Assembly: GCF_907164575.1 (NCBI RefSeq)
Contig: NZ_CAJQYY010000001.1
Span: forward strand, 186,001 to 250,000
DNA from: Paraburkholderia gardini
Lineage (GTDB): Bacteria; Pseudomonadota; Gammaproteobacteria; Burkholderiales; Burkholderiaceae
Length of the DNA stretch: 64,000 nucleotides
Direction of reading: 5' to 3'
Both the position numbers and the translations under genes were made by a program. This document shows positions 18,538 to 28,230 of the stretch, one piece after another. Each line of letters opens with the position of its first letter. Position 1 is the stretch's first letter. The notes under the pieces were generated by a model. It searched no databases. It was not told where the DNA came from and saw only the letters and a program-made list of their open reading frames with translations.

Positions 18538-18927
18538 GATGGGTTTCCTCGGGGAAGCCTGGGTCTGTTGATGATGAACAGCGGTTTCAAAACACATGCG
18601 CACGAACTGCGCAGGCGCCGCCGTGCACCGCTGAAGCGCGGACAAGCAACGACGCCGGACTGCAGGAACGGCATGCACGCGGACGAGGCACAGGAGGAAG
18701 GGAACCGGTCATTGCCGCACGGCGCGCCGCAATGCATCATCCCGCATGCTGCCGCACGGCGCGCGAACGACCGTACGGCAAACCGGGACAGATACGGCGG
18801 CGGCACCCGAAACGGGCCTGTCTCCTGTGTCGATGCCACGCCAGCACGGCCATCCGGCCGATAAGGAAGCACTGGCGTGCGTGCTAACATTGATTGTTAT
18901 TGAACCCCGTCCTCCACTGACCTTGCA
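18538..18927. other. Divergent promoter region between ppc and hemC
   Basis: About 390 bp with no gene that I can support. It must hold the promoters of ppc (minus) and hemC (plus). An A/T-rich patch at about 18883-18905 (TGCTAACATTGATTGTTATT) is the likeliest hemC promoter core. I see no clear operator. Confidence 0.5.
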
Positions 18928-19908
18928 ATGAATTCCGAGACCCATTCAGCGCTACCCCGCACGCTGGTGATCGCTTCGCGAGAAAGCCGCCTTGCCATGT
19001 GGCAGGCCGAACACGTGCGGTGTGCGCTGCACAAATTATATCCATCTTGTGACGTAAAAATCCTTGGAATGACAACACGTGGCGATCAGATTCTCGATCG
19101 CACGCTTTCGAAGGTCGGCGGCAAGGGTCTTTTCGTCAAGGAACTGGAGAGCGCGCTGGCCGACGGCCGCGCCGATCTGGCCGTGCATTCGCTGAAAGAC
19201 GTGCCGATGGAACTGCCCGCGGGCTTCGCGCTGTCTACCATCATGGAGCGCGAGGATCCACGTGATGCATTCGTCTCGAACACGTTTGATTCGCTTGCGG
19301 CGCTACCCGCGGGCAGCGTGGTCGGCACCTCCAGCCTGCGGCGCGAGGCGATGCTGCGCGTGCGCTATCCGCAACTTGTCGTGCAGCCGTTGCGCGGCAA
19401 CCTCGATACGCGTCTCGCCAGGCTCGACCGTGGCGACTACGCGGCCATCATTCTCGCTGCGGCGGGTTTGAAGCGGCTGGGTCTGGCTGACCGTATCCGC
19501 GCGCTGCTCGATCCGGACGACAGCCTGCCCGCAGCCGGACAGGGCGCGCTCGGCATCGAGATCCGCGAGGATCGCGCCGAGCTCGCCGCGTGGCTTGCGC
19601 CGCTTCATCATGAACATACCGCCGCCGCGGTGGAAGCCGAACGCATGGTGTCGCGCATGCTGGGCGGCAGCTGCGAGGTGCCGCTCGCCGCGTACGCGAC
19701 ATGGCATGACGGCGCGCTGCATCTGCGCGGCATGGTCGCCACACCCGACGGCCGGCGCGTGCTGACCGCGCAGGCGTCCTCGCCCGCGCCCACGGTCGGC
19801 GCCGCGATCGAACTGGGTCGGGAAGTGGCGGCGTCGCTCGAAAGCCAGGGCGCGCTCGATATTGTCCGCTCGCTGAGTCCCGCGAGCGGCGACGTGACCG
19901 GCGCGTGA
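18928..19908 (+). CDS. hemC: Hydroxymethylbilane synthase (porphobilinogen deaminase)
   Basis: Polymerises four porphobilinogens to hydroxymethylbilane in heme synthesis (EC 2.5.1.61). It has 326 residues. Motifs seen are '[23 protein letters not shown]' (residue positions about 50-72, shortened here), '[10 protein letters not shown]', 'GTSSLRREA' and '[10 protein letters not shown]'. The dipyrromethane cofactor cysteine is Cys249 in '[12 protein letters not shown]'. It is the first gene of hemC-hemDX-hemY; its TGA overlaps the next ATG, which implies translational coupling. Confidence 0.97.
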   Translation: MNSETHSALPRTLVIASRESRLAMWQAEHVRCALHKLYPSCDVKILGMTTRGDQILDRTLSKVGGKGLFVKELESALADGRADLAVHSLKDVPMELPAGFALSTIMEREDPRDAFVSNTFDSLAALPAGSVVGTSSLRREAMLRVRYPQLVVQPLRGNLDTRLARLDRGDYAAIILAAAGLKRLGLADRIRALLDPDDSLPAAGQGALGIEIREDRAELAAWLAPLHHEHTAAAVEAERMVSRMLGGSCEVPLAAYATWHDGALHLRGMVATPDGRRVLTAQASSPAPTVGAAIELGREVAASLESQGALDIVRSLSPASGDVTGA

Positions 19909-21935
19909 TGTCGACCGGCGCACACGTCGATCCGCCTCCTGCCGCCGGCGCGACAGTGCCGCCCGGGTTCACCGTCGTGATCACGCGGCCCGCCGGGCAG
20001 TCGGCGGCGTTGATGGCGCAACTGGCCGCCACCGGCGTCGCGACGCTCGAATTCCCGCTGATCGACATCGGCGAAGTCGAGGATGCCGCTCCGTTGCGTG
20101 CCGCGCTCACTTCGCTTGAACACTATGCGCTGGTGGTGTTTGTCTCGCCGAACGCCGTCGACCGCGCGTTCGCCCACCATGATGCAATCTGGCCGCATGC
20201 GCTGCCGGTGGGCGTCGTCGGGCCGGGCAGCGTGGCCGCGCTCGCGCGTCACGGTGTCGAAGCCCCTGCGTATCGTGTGATCAGCCCGAGTGTCGCCGCC
20301 GATGACGACACTGGCCGTTTCGATTCCGAGGCGCTCTTCGCGGCGCTCGAGGCGACGCCCGGCACGGGCGGCTTCGAGGGGCGCCGCGTGCTGATCGTGC
20401 GCGGCGACGGCGGGCGCGAATGGCTGGCCGACCGTCTGCGTGAAGCAGGCGCGCAGGTCGAGACCGTGGCGGCTTACCGGCGCATCGTGCCGGAGCCGTC
20501 TGTCAGCGCATGGTCGCGCGTGCATGCGCTGCTGTCGGGCGTGCCGCACACGTGGCTGCTCACGAGTTCCGAAGGCGTGCGCAACCTCGACGAACTGGCT
20601 CGCGAGCATCTGACCGCCGGCGAGATCGCGCAGTTGAAGCGCGCGATGCTCGTCACGCCTCATCCACGCATCGCGCAGACCGCACGGGGGGTGGGTTTTG
20701 ATAGGATTACGGTGTCTGGCGCGGGCGACGAGCGTATTGCCCGTGCGTTGCTCGCCTCCGCAGCTTCCGTTGCTTCCGTTGTTAAACCGGTACCGTCCAA
20801 CCCGGCTCACTCACGCATGACAGATTCGAACGATTCCAGAAACGCATCCATCCCGCCGGCTGCCACGCCTCCGTTGCCGCCGAACCCGCCTTTCACGCCC
20901 TACGAAGCGCAGCACAAGCCGCGCAGCACGAGCAACCCCCTGCTGTGGTTCGTGATCGTCGTGCTGATCTGCGCGGCAGGTGTCGGCGCGTTCGCGCTGA
21001 ACCGCAAGGTCGACCGGATGGAGCAGCAGCTGGTGCAGCGTCAGCAGGCCAACGACGCGCAGACTGCCGCGCTCAATGTGAAGACCGAACAGGCACTCGC
21101 AACGGTTCACCAGTCCGACTCGCAGGTCTCGCAACTCGAAGGCAAGCTCGCCGACGCGCAGGCCGGTCAGCAGGCGTTGCAGCAGCAGTACGCGGATCTC
21201 GCGCGCAATCGCGACGACTGGACGCTTGCGGAAGTCGGCGAGATGCTGTCGGCGGCGAGCCAGCAACTGCAGCTCACCGGCAATACGCAGCTTGCGCTCT
21301 TCGCGCTGCAAAGCGCCGACACGCGCCTCGCCGCGTCGGACAGCGCGCAGGTCGTCGTCGTGCGCAAGGCGATCGCGCAGGACATCGACAAGCTGAAATC
21401 GGCGCCGTCCACCGACCTCACGGGCCTTGCGATCAAGCTCGACAACGCGATCGAACAGGTCGACACGCTGCCGCTTTCCGGCGAAGCGCCGATCGGCCAC
21501 GCCACCGCGCATGCGGCCGTGCCCGCCGACTCGGCGAAGGTGTCGGCCGCGACCGGCGAGCCACGCTGGAAGGTGCTGTGGCATGAGTTCACCGCGGGCT
21601 TCGGCCAGCAGCTCGCGAGCCTCGTCCAGGTCCGCCGCATCGACAATGCCGACGCGATGCTCGTGTCGCCCGACCAGGGCTATTTCGTGCGCGAGAACCT
21701 GAAGTTGCGCCTGCTGTCGGCGCGGCTCGCTCTCCTCTCGCGCAACCAGACGACGCTCAAGTCCGACCTGCATGCCGCCGATGCCGCACTCGACCGCTAC
21801 TTCGACAGTTCCTCGAAGCGCGTGCAAACGGTGCGCGGCCTGGTCAAGGACGTGGACACCGGTTCGGCAGCGGTCGAACTGCCGAACCTGAACACGAGCC
21901 TGCAGGCTGTCCATCAATACCGGAGCCGGGGTTAA
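19908..21935 (+). CDS. hemD: Fused uroporphyrinogen-III synthase HemD and membrane protein HemX
   Basis: A 675-residue two-part protein. The N-terminal ~265 residues are uroporphyrinogen-III synthase (HemD, EC 4.2.1.75), which cyclises hydroxymethylbilane ('VVITRPAGQSAALMAQL', 'VVFVSPNAVDRAF', 'WLLTSSEGVRNL'). A Pro-rich linker (about 305-335) leads to a transmembrane helix at about 344-365. The C-terminal HemX domain is coiled-coil-rich ('VDRMEQQLVQRQQANDAQ') and probably periplasmic. HemX is sometimes annotated as a uroporphyrinogen methyltransferase, but no SAM-binding motif is visible here. The ATG at 19908 overlaps the hemC stop. hemY follows after 2 bp. Confidence 0.93.
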   Translation: MSTGAHVDPPPAAGATVPPGFTVVITRPAGQSAALMAQLAATGVATLEFPLIDIGEVEDAAPLRAALTSLEHYALVVFVSPNAVDRAFAHHDAIWPHALPVGVVGPGSVAALARHGVEAPAYRVISPSVAADDDTGRFDSEALFAALEATPGTGGFEGRRVLIVRGDGGREWLADRLREAGAQVETVAAYRRIVPEPSVSAWSRVHALLSGVPHTWLLTSSEGVRNLDELAREHLTAGEIAQLKRAMLVTPHPRIAQTARGVGFDRITVSGAGDERIARALLASAASVASVVKPVPSNPAHSRMTDSNDSRNASIPPAATPPLPPNPPFTPYEAQHKPRSTSNPLLWFVIVVLICAAGVGAFALNRKVDRMEQQLVQRQQANDAQTAALNVKTEQALATVHQSDSQVSQLEGKLADAQAGQQALQQQYADLARNRDDWTLAEVGEMLSAASQQLQLTGNTQLALFALQSADTRLAASDSAQVVVVRKAIAQDIDKLKSAPSTDLTGLAIKLDNAIEQVDTLPLSGEAPIGHATAHAAVPADSAKVSAATGEPRWKVLWHEFTAGFGQQLASLVQVRRIDNADAMLVSPDQGYFVRENLKLRLLSARLALLSRNQTTLKSDLHAADAALDRYFDSSSKRVQTVRGLVKDVDTGSAAVELPNLNTSLQAVHQYRSRG

Positions 21936-21937
21936 TC

Positions 21938-23128
21938 ATGGCTATCCGCGGACTCCTCTGGCTGGCCTTCCTGTTCGTGATCGCGGTCGTGCTGGCGACG
22001 GCCGGCCGGTTCGACACCGGGCAGGTGCTGATCGTCTACCCACCGTATCGCGTCGACATTTCGCTGAACCTGTTCGTCGTCGGTCTGGTGATCACGTTCA
22101 TCGTGCTGTACACGCTGATGCGCGCGATCCGCAACCTCTGGCGCATGCCGCAACGTGTCGCGGCCTACCGTGCGCGTTCGCGCGTCGCGAAGGCGCAGGC
22201 GGCGCTGCGTGACGCGATCGGCAACTTCTATGCAGGCCGTTTCTCGCGCGCGGAAAAAGCGGCACGCGACGCGCTGGCGAACCCGGACAACAAGGGCGCC
22301 GCGGGGCTGATCGCCGCAAATGCGGCGCATCGCATGCACGAATACGCGCGTCGCGACGAGTGGCTCGCGCAGATCGACGAAACCGACTGGCAGGACGCAC
22401 GTCTCATGGCAACCGCCGACATGCGCGCGGATGGCCGCGATGCGGACGGCGCGCTGGAAGCGTTGAAACAGATGCAGACGCAGGGCGGCCGGCGTATTCA
22501 TGCGCAGCAGATCACGCTGCGCGCGCAGCAACAGTTGAAGAACTGGAGCGAGGTGCTGAAGCTCGTCAAGACGCTGGAAAAGCGCGAGGCCATCCATCCG
22601 GCCGTCGCGGTGCGCCTGCGTCAACTGGCGGCGGAGAACCTGCTGCGCGACCGTCGTCACAACGCGGACGCACTGCTCGAACTATGGCATTCGCTCACGC
22701 CGACCGAGCGGCATTCGCCGCGTCTCGCCGATCTGGCTGCCGAGTTGCTGACCGGCCTGAACCGTCCCGGCGACGCACGCAGGATCGTGGAAGAAGCGCT
22801 TGCGCAGAACTGGGACGCGCGTTTGCTGCGCCGTTATCCGGAAACCGCGGGCGGCGACGCGCTGCCGCTGATCCAGAAGGCGGAAGCCTGGAAGAACGAT
22901 CGCCCCGACGACGCCGATCTGCTGTTCGCGCTCGGACGTCTGTGCCTGCATCAGAAGCTGTGGGGCAAGGCGCAGTCGTTTCTCGAACAGGCGTTGAAGC
23001 TCGCCGACAACGAGCCGCTCAAGATCCGCTCCCATCGCGCGCTCGCGCGACTGCACGAGCAGCTTGGCGACGCAGGCAAGGCAAGCGAACACTATCGGGA
23101 AAGCGCGCTGGCGATGAACGTGGTTTGA
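21938..23128 (+). CDS. hemY: Heme biosynthesis-associated membrane protein HemY
   Basis: A 396-residue inner-membrane protein. An N-terminal hydrophobic segment (1-20) and a second (about 42-62, 'LNLFVVGLVITFIVLYTLM') form a hairpin anchor. A long TPR-like helical domain follows ('AAANAAHRMHEYARRDEW'-type repeats and 'LLFALGRLCLHQKLWGKAQSFLEQAL'). Its exact role in protoheme synthesis is not established; it is not the protoporphyrinogen oxidase also called HemY in Firmicutes. It is the last gene of the hem operon, which ends at a strong terminator. Confidence 0.95.
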   Translation: MAIRGLLWLAFLFVIAVVLATAGRFDTGQVLIVYPPYRVDISLNLFVVGLVITFIVLYTLMRAIRNLWRMPQRVAAYRARSRVAKAQAALRDAIGNFYAGRFSRAEKAARDALANPDNKGAAGLIAANAAHRMHEYARRDEWLAQIDETDWQDARLMATADMRADGRDADGALEALKQMQTQGGRRIHAQQITLRAQQQLKNWSEVLKLVKTLEKREAIHPAVAVRLRQLAAENLLRDRRHNADALLELWHSLTPTERHSPRLADLAAELLTGLNRPGDARRIVEEALAQNWDARLLRRYPETAGGDALPLIQKAEAWKNDRPDDADLLFALGRLCLHQKLWGKAQSFLEQALKLADNEPLKIRSHRALARLHEQLGDAGKASEHYRESALAMNVV

Positions 23129-23150
23129 CGCCGCAAAGCGAGATCGATGG

Positions 23151-23188
23151 AAAAAGCCTCCGTGAGCGTTGCTCACGGAGGCTTTTTT
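23151..23188. terminator. Bidirectional terminator between hemY and the MFS gene
   Basis: A perfect 12-bp stem GCCTCCGTGAGC/GCTCACGGAGGC with a GTT loop is flanked by five A on the left and six T on the right. It can stop both the plus-strand hem operon and the converging minus-strand MFS transcript. Confidence 0.95.
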
Positions 23189-23212
23189 ACGATGGGCCGA
23201 AACGAAAGTGCG

Positions 23213-24532
23213 CTAACGGTTCACGAGGCGCGCCGGGACGCTGATCGCGAGCAGGCCGCCGACGATCATGCAGCCGGCCAGCATGTACATGCCCGAATCG
23301 TTGGCGGCGGTGGCCTGTTTGAGCCAGCCCACGGCGTACGGACTCAGAAAGCCGGCGAGGTTGCCGAGCGAATTGATCATCGCGATGCCGGCCGCCGCGC
23401 CCGTGCCGGCGAGAAACGCGGTCGGCAGGCTCCAGAAGAGCGGCAGGGTCGTCATGATGCCCATCGTCGCGATTGTGAGGCCAGTCATCGCGAGCAGCGT
23501 GTTGTGCGCCCATACCACCGACAGCACCAGCCCCAGCGCGCCCACGAACGCCGGCACCGCGATGTGCCAGCGACGCTCGCGCATGCGGTCGGCGCTCTTC
23601 GCGACGAGCACCATCGCGACGACGGCGGCGGCGAACGGAATCGCCGAAAGCAGGCCGATCGTGAAGGCGTCGGTGACGCCGGTTGCCTTGATGATCGTCG
23701 GCAGCCAGAAGCTCACGCCGTAGAGGCCCATCACGAACGAAAAATAGATCAGGCTCATGAGCCAGACGCGCGGGCTCGACATCACCTTGCGGACCGGCAT
23801 GTCGTGTTTGACCGCTTCCTCGGCGGCGACGTTGCGTTCGAGCAGTTGCTGTTCTTCCGGCGTCAGCCATTTCGCCTTGCTGATGCGGTCGTCGAGTTTC
23901 AGGAACACCCAGACGCCGACGATCACCGAGGGAATGCCTTCGAGCAGAAACAGCCACTGCCAGCCTTGCCAGCCGTTCATGCCGTTGAAGTTCTTCAGGA
24001 TATAGCCTGATACCGGGCCGCCGATCACGCCGGAGAGCGCGATGGCCGTCATGAACCACGTCGTCATGCGACCGCGCCGGTGTGCCGGATACCAGTATGT
24101 GAGATACAGGATGATGCCTGGGAAGAAGCCCGCTTCAGCGAGACCGAGCAGGAAACGCATCACGTAGAACATGGTGGGCGTGGTGACGAACATGGTCAGC
24201 ATCGAGACGATGCCCCATGACGCCATGATCCGCGCGATCCACACGCGCGCGCCGACCTTGTGCAGGATGATGTTGCTCGGGACCTCGAAGATAAAGTAGC
24301 CGACGAAGAAAATACCCGCGCCGAAGCCGTAGACCGCGTCGCTCAGGTTGAGGTCGGTGGTCATCTGCAGCTTCGCGAAGCCCACGTTGACACGATCGAG
24401 ATAGGCCACGACGTAGCACAGCATCAGGAGCGGCGTGAGCCGCCAGGCCACCTTGCGGTACGTCGCCTCCTCGAAGGTGGAAGGCGGGGCGCCGGCGCCG
24501 GGGGCGCGCAGCGGATTCGCGGGACTGGCCAT
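23213..24532 (-). CDS. MFS transporter, anion:cation symporter (ACS) family
   Basis: A 439-residue inner-membrane importer with about 12 transmembrane helices. The ACS-family signature 'YLDRVNVGFAKLQM' lies in the first helix-loop region (near residue 35), and 'GLAEAGFFPGIILYLTYWYP' follows in helix 4. ACS members take up organic anions such as hexuronates, tartrate or phthalate; the substrate here is unknown. The start at 24532 has GAGGAA upstream; the longer open frame lacks that. It is the third gene of a minus-strand set with an aldehyde dehydrogenase and an SDR, suggesting uptake of the compound they oxidise. Confidence 0.92.
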   Translation of the reverse strand: MASPANPLRAPGAGAPPSTFEEATYRKVAWRLTPLLMLCYVVAYLDRVNVGFAKLQMTTDLNLSDAVYGFGAGIFFVGYFIFEVPSNIILHKVGARVWIARIMASWGIVSMLTMFVTTPTMFYVMRFLLGLAEAGFFPGIILYLTYWYPAHRRGRMTTWFMTAIALSGVIGGPVSGYILKNFNGMNGWQGWQWLFLLEGIPSVIVGVWVFLKLDDRISKAKWLTPEEQQLLERNVAAEEAVKHDMPVRKVMSSPRVWLMSLIYFSFVMGLYGVSFWLPTIIKATGVTDAFTIGLLSAIPFAAAVVAMVLVAKSADRMRERRWHIAVPAFVGALGLVLSVVWAHNTLLAMTGLTIATMGIMTTLPLFWSLPTAFLAGTGAAAGIAMINSLGNLAGFLSPYAVGWLKQATAANDSGMYMLAGCMIVGGLLAISVPARLVNR

Positions 24533-24796
24533 GGTTTTTTTCCTCGTTCGTTCTACGTAGAAAGAAGTGCCGGGTTTCGCGCATTCTATACGGGGTTCAG
24601 GCGAAATCCGTGCCGCCCGGGTCGGGGAAAACACTGAGAGTTCGCGGCGCGAACGGTGCTGCATATCGGCGTTCCGGGCTTGCTTTGCAAGTCGCGGCGA
24701 TACGCCCCAGGGCAACACGGGTGACGTCAGGTCGCCGCGGCGTTACCTCGATCCACGGGGGTCGCCCCAAGCCACCGCAATGCGCTCCGGCGCGTG

Positions 24797-25555
24797 CTAG
24801 ACGCAGCGCCCGCCGTCCACTTCGAGACACACGCCGGTGATGAACTCCGCTTCGTCCGAGGCGAGGTACAGGCATGCATTGGCAATGTCCTGCGGCGTCG
24901 AGAAGCGGCCGAGCGGGATGCCAGCCAGGAAGCGCTTGCGGTTCTCCGGCGTATCCTCGACGCCCATGAATTCGGAGAGCAGGGCGGTTTCGCCGATCAC
25001 CGGATTCACGCAGTTCACGCGGATGCGGTCCGGCCCGAGTTCGGCCGCGAGTGACTTGCTCGCGATGATCACGGCGCCCTTGCTGCCGTTGTACCAGACG
25101 AGCCCGGGCCGCGGTCGCACGCCCGCCGTCGATGCGATGTTGATGAACACGCCGCCGCCCTGTTCGCGGAAGTACGGCACGAACTGCTGCACGCTCCAGT
25201 AGAGGCTTTTGACGTTGACCGCGTAGACGCGATCGAACTCGGCCTCCGTGACGTCGAGCACCGGCTTGTTGCGATGGGTCGTGCCTGCGTTGTTGACCAC
25301 GATCTGCACGCTGCCGAAGTCTTCGAGCGCGGCTTCGCGCAACCTGCTCCAGTCTTCGCCGCGCGTGACGTCGCCTGTGACCGCGATCGCCTTGCCGCCC
25401 GCCAGCGCGATCTCGCTCGCGACACGTTCGGCAGCCGGGCCGTTCAGATCGTTGACGACGACGTTGGCGCCTTCGCGCGCGTACGTTTTCGCGATGCCTT
25501 CACCAAAACCCGAGCCGCCACCTGTGACGATGGCTGTCTTGCCTGTCAACCGCAT
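24797..25555 (-). CDS. SDR-family NAD(P)-dependent oxidoreductase
   Basis: A classical short-chain dehydrogenase of 252 residues. The cofactor motif is TGGGSGFGEG near residues 11-20, 'NNAG' follows near 88, and the catalytic Tyr155-x-x-x-Lys159 lies in 'WYNGSKG' with Ser near 142. The C-terminus ends 'TGVCLEVDGGRCV'. An Asp in 'VVNDLNGPAAERV' after the second strand suggests NAD(H) preference. It probably interconverts an alcohol and a carbonyl in the same pathway as the adjoining aldehyde dehydrogenase (54 bp upstream in the transcript). The ribosome site AAGGAGA is strong. The substrate is unknown. Confidence 0.93.
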   Translation of the reverse strand: MRLTGKTAIVTGGGSGFGEGIAKTYAREGANVVVNDLNGPAAERVASEIALAGGKAIAVTGDVTRGEDWSRLREAALEDFGSVQIVVNNAGTTHRNKPVLDVTEAEFDRVYAVNVKSLYWSVQQFVPYFREQGGGVFINIASTAGVRPRPGLVWYNGSKGAVIIASKSLAAELGPDRIRVNCVNPVIGETALLSEFMGVEDTPENRKRFLAGIPLGRFSTPQDIANACLYLASDEAEFITGVCLEVDGGRCV

Positions 25556-25609
25556 GATGTCTCCTTGTTTTTTCGTGGACGCCGGAACGCAATATCCCTG
25601 AACCCAAAA

Positions 25610-27049
25610 CTAGCCGTGCCGGATAGCCACGGTCTTCAGCACGGTGAATCCGTAGAGTGCTTCGAAGCCTTTCTCGCGGCCATGACCGGAATGCCCCACA
25701 CCGCCGAACGGCAGTTCGACGCCGCCGCCCGCGCCGTAGTTGTTGATGAACACCTGCCCCGCGCGCACGCGCCGCGCGAGACGCAGCTGGCGCGCGCCGT
25801 CGCGCGTCCAGATGCCCGCGACAAGCCCGTAAGGCGTGCCGTTAGCGAGCGCCACCGCTTCGTCTTCGTCGCTGAACGGCATGGCTGCGAGCACCGGACC
25901 GAACACCTCTTCGCGCGCGAGCCGGTGCGTGGGCGGCACGTCGCGCAGCAGCGTGGGCGCCTGGTAGAAGCCGGTTTCGGGCGCCTCGGCGACGACTTCG
26001 CCGTGCGCCGCCATGGCGATGCCGTCGTGTTGCGCATCGGAGAGGAAGTCCCATACGCGTTGCTGCTGCTTCGCGCTGATCAGCGGGCCGCAATCGAGGT
26101 CCGCGGCGGAAGGCCCGACGCGCAGCGCATGAAACGCCGCGCCGAGCCGGTCGAGCAGCGGCTCGTAGATCTCGCGCGCGATCAGCACGCGGCTGCCGGC
26201 CGAACACGTCTGGCCCGCGTTCTGGACGATCGCCGACACCAGTACCGGTAGCGCGGCTTCGAGGTCGGCATCGGCGAACACGATCTGCGGCGACTTGCCG
26301 CCGAGTTCCAGCGTGACGGGCACGTGGTTGTCGGCGGTCATCTGCGCGACGAGCCTGCCTGTGTCCGGTGAACCCGTGAACGAGATGTGATCGATGCCAG
26401 GATGACGCGCGAGCGCCGCGCCGGCTTCGTGTCCGTAACCCGTGACGACGTTCAGCGCGCCCGCCGGCAGACCCGCCTCGGCAGCAAGTTCGGCGACGCG
26501 CAGCACTGTCAGGCACGCGTCCTCGGCGGGTTTGACGACGCATGCGTTGCCCGCGGCCAGCGCCGCACCCGCGCTGCGGCCGAAAATCTGCATCGGATAG
26601 TTCCACGGCACGATATGGCCGGTGACGCCGTGCGGTTCGCGGATCGTGAAGACGGTGTAGCCGGACTGATAGGGCAGCGTTTCGCCGTGCAGTTTGTCGG
26701 CGGCACCGGCGTAGAACTCGAAGTAGCGCGCGAGCGCGGACGCATCGGCACGGGCCTGCCGGAGCGGCTTGCCGGTATCGCGCGCCTCGAGCCTCGCCAG
26801 TTCCTCGTGACACGCGGTGACGAGCATCGACAGCCGGTACAGCACGCGGCCACGCTCGGCCGCGCTTGCCGCACCCCATGCGCCTTCATACGCGCGCCGG
26901 GCGGCCCCTACCGCGCGGTCGATATCGGCCGCCGTGCCGCGCGCGAGGCGCGTGAACGGCTGGCCGTCCGATGGGTCGATGACGTCGATCGTGCCGCCAC
27001 CCGTGGAACTGCTCCATTCGCCGCCGATGAAGTGTTTCGCTTCTTCCAT
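25610..27049 (-). CDS. NAD(P)-dependent aldehyde dehydrogenase
   Basis: Oxidises an aldehyde to the acid. The 479-residue protein belongs to the standard ALDH superfamily. Landmarks are '[21 protein letters not shown]', '[11 protein letters not shown]' (cofactor loop), '[13 protein letters not shown]' containing the general-base Glu, and the catalytic Cys282 in '[12 protein letters not shown]'. '[13 protein letters not shown]' and '[13 protein letters not shown]' complete the fold. The ATG at 27049 has AGGAG just upstream; the longer open frame is not ALDH-like. It is first in the ALDH-SDR-MFS unit and divergent from ppa. Gamma-aminobutyraldehyde or betaine-aldehyde-like substrates are possible but unproven. 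Confidence 0.93.
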   Translation of the reverse strand: MEEAKHFIGGEWSSSTGGGTIDVIDPSDGQPFTRLARGTAADIDRAVGAARRAYEGAWGAASAAERGRVLYRLSMLVTACHEELARLEARDTGKPLRQARADASALARYFEFYAGAADKLHGETLPYQSGYTVFTIREPHGVTGHIVPWNYPMQIFGRSAGAALAAGNACVVKPAEDACLTVLRVAELAAEAGLPAGALNVVTGYGHEAGAALARHPGIDHISFTGSPDTGRLVAQMTADNHVPVTLELGGKSPQIVFADADLEAALPVLVSAIVQNAGQTCSAGSRVLIAREIYEPLLDRLGAAFHALRVGPSAADLDCGPLISAKQQQRVWDFLSDAQHDGIAMAAHGEVVAEAPETGFYQAPTLLRDVPPTHRLAREEVFGPVLAAMPFSDEDEAVALANGTPYGLVAGIWTRDGARQLRLARRVRAGQVFINNYGAGGGVELPFGGVGHSGHGREKGFEALYGFTVLKTVAIRHG

Positions 27050-27216
27050 GCATGCTCCTGGCTGAAAACCGGAAACGCCCGCGCTCGCGGACCTGAACGG
27101 ATCGTGCCCGAGGTTGCGCGCCGCATGGTGAAGATAATCCGCGGCAGCCGCGCAATCCGCGGGGCACGGAACGATTATCGCGCCGATCCCGCGCCGGCCG
27201 CCATCGGCCGATTGGC

Positions 27217-27222
27217 TATAAT
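27217..27222 (+). promoter_or_regulatory. ppa: Possible -10 element of ppa
   Basis: A perfect TATAAT hexamer lies about 100 bp upstream of the ppa ATG in an otherwise GC-rich region. No good -35 is visible at the usual spacing, so the call is tentative. Confidence 0.35.
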
Positions 27223-27319
27223 GGCGCATTCCGCACTGTCCGGCCACGCGGCCGCGAGCGCTTCCAAAGGGCGCCGCGCCCAGGCCGTGCTCCGATTTCA
27301 TCCTGACCAGAGAACGCCC

Positions 27320-27847
27320 ATGAGCTTCAATCACGTCCCCGCAGGCAAAGATCTCCCGCAAGATTTCAACGTCATCATCGAAATCCCGGCGCAAAGCGAT
27401 CCGGTGAAGTACGAAGCCGACAAGGATCTGGGCCTGCTCGTCGTCGACCGTTTCATCGGCACGGGCATGCGCTATCCGGCCAACTACGGCTTTATTCCGC
27501 AGACGCTGTCGGGCGACGGCGACCCGGTCGACGTGCTCGTGATCACGCCGTTCCCGCTGCTCGCGGGTTCCGTGGTGCGTGCGCGCGCGCTCGGCATGCT
27601 GCAGATGACGGACGAATCGGGCGTCGATGCGAAACTGATCGCCGTGCCGCACGACAAGATCTGCCCGATGACGGCGGACCTGAAGTCGGTCGACGATGTC
27701 CCGGCGTACCTGAAAGACCAGATCAAGCACTTCTTCGAGCAATACAAGGCGCTGGAGAAGGGCAAGTGGGTGAAGGTGGACGGCTGGGCGGGCATCGAGG
27801 CCGCACACAAGGAAATCACCGAAGGCGTTGCGAACCACAAGAAGTAA
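27320..27847 (+). CDS. ppa: Inorganic pyrophosphatase (family I)
   Basis: Hydrolyses pyrophosphate to phosphate (EC 3.6.1.1), pulling biosynthetic reactions forward. It has 175 residues, typical for the hexameric bacterial family I enzyme. The active-site block is '[11 protein letters not shown]', which contains the Asp triad that binds Mg. Other conserved parts are '[17 protein letters not shown]', '[12 protein letters not shown]' and '[17 protein letters not shown]'. The start was placed at the ATG giving the family N-terminus MSFNHVPAG; the frame is open far upstream, but that part is the antisense of the ALDH gene. A strong terminator follows. Confidence 0.97.
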   Translation: MSFNHVPAGKDLPQDFNVIIEIPAQSDPVKYEADKDLGLLVVDRFIGTGMRYPANYGFIPQTLSGDGDPVDVLVITPFPLLAGSVVRARALGMLQMTDESGVDAKLIAVPHDKICPMTADLKSVDDVPAYLKDQIKHFFEQYKALEKGKWVKVDGWAGIEAAHKEITEGVANHKK

Positions 27848-27864
27848 GCAGTCGCCGCCAGATG

Positions 27865-27905
27865 GAAAAAACCGCGCGGGCCTTTCGGGGCCGCGCGGTT
27901 TTTTT
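27865..27905. terminator. Bidirectional terminator between ppa and the GIY-YIG gene
   Basis: The stem ACCGCGCGGGCC/GGCCGCGCGGT is flanked by five A and seven T, giving U-tracts in both directions. It serves ppa on the plus strand and the converging GIY-YIG gene on the minus strand, whose stop overlaps the T-tract. Confidence 0.93.
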
Positions 27906-28230
27906 ATGCCGTGCGTGCGGATACATCGGCCTCGGGTTCAATCTCAGCCTCAACTTCCACCACGGGCAACACCGAATCGAGCGTGCGCACGCCGGCCGCC
28001 AGCGCGCGTTTTTCGGTGGCGGTGAGCCGTTTGACCCAGTACTCGGCGCGCGATGCGCTCGAGCGGTCGGCGAGCTCGAACGAAGCGAGCAGCTGTCGCG
28101 GCTTGCGCGAACGCGTGTAGCGCGCCCCCGTCCCGCTGACGTGTTTGTCGAAGCGCGCCTGCACGTCGACCGCAATTCCGGTGTAGACGCTGCCGTCTTC
28201 GCATTCGATGAGGTAGAGAAACCAGGGCAT
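27904..28230 (-). CDS. GIY-YIG domain protein (YhbQ/UPF0213-like)
   Basis: A small protein of 108 residues consisting almost only of a GIY-YIG nuclease-type domain. 'FLYLIECEDGSVYTGIA' (about 4-20) carries the two-strand core, with the GIY and YIG elements present as LYL and YTG. 'RFDKHVSGTGARYTRS' and 'SRAEYWVKRLTATEKRAL' follow. E. coli YhbQ has the same layout and has been linked to DNA damage processing, but function here is inferred. The C-terminal tail is acidic. The ATG at 28230 overlaps the TGA of the upstream GNAT gene (TGATG), so the two are probably translationally coupled. Confidence 0.85.
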   Translation of the reverse strand: MPWFLYLIECEDGSVYTGIAVDVQARFDKHVSGTGARYTRSRKPRQLLASFELADRSSASRAEYWVKRLTATEKRALAAGVRTLDSVLPVVEVEAEIEPEADVSARTA

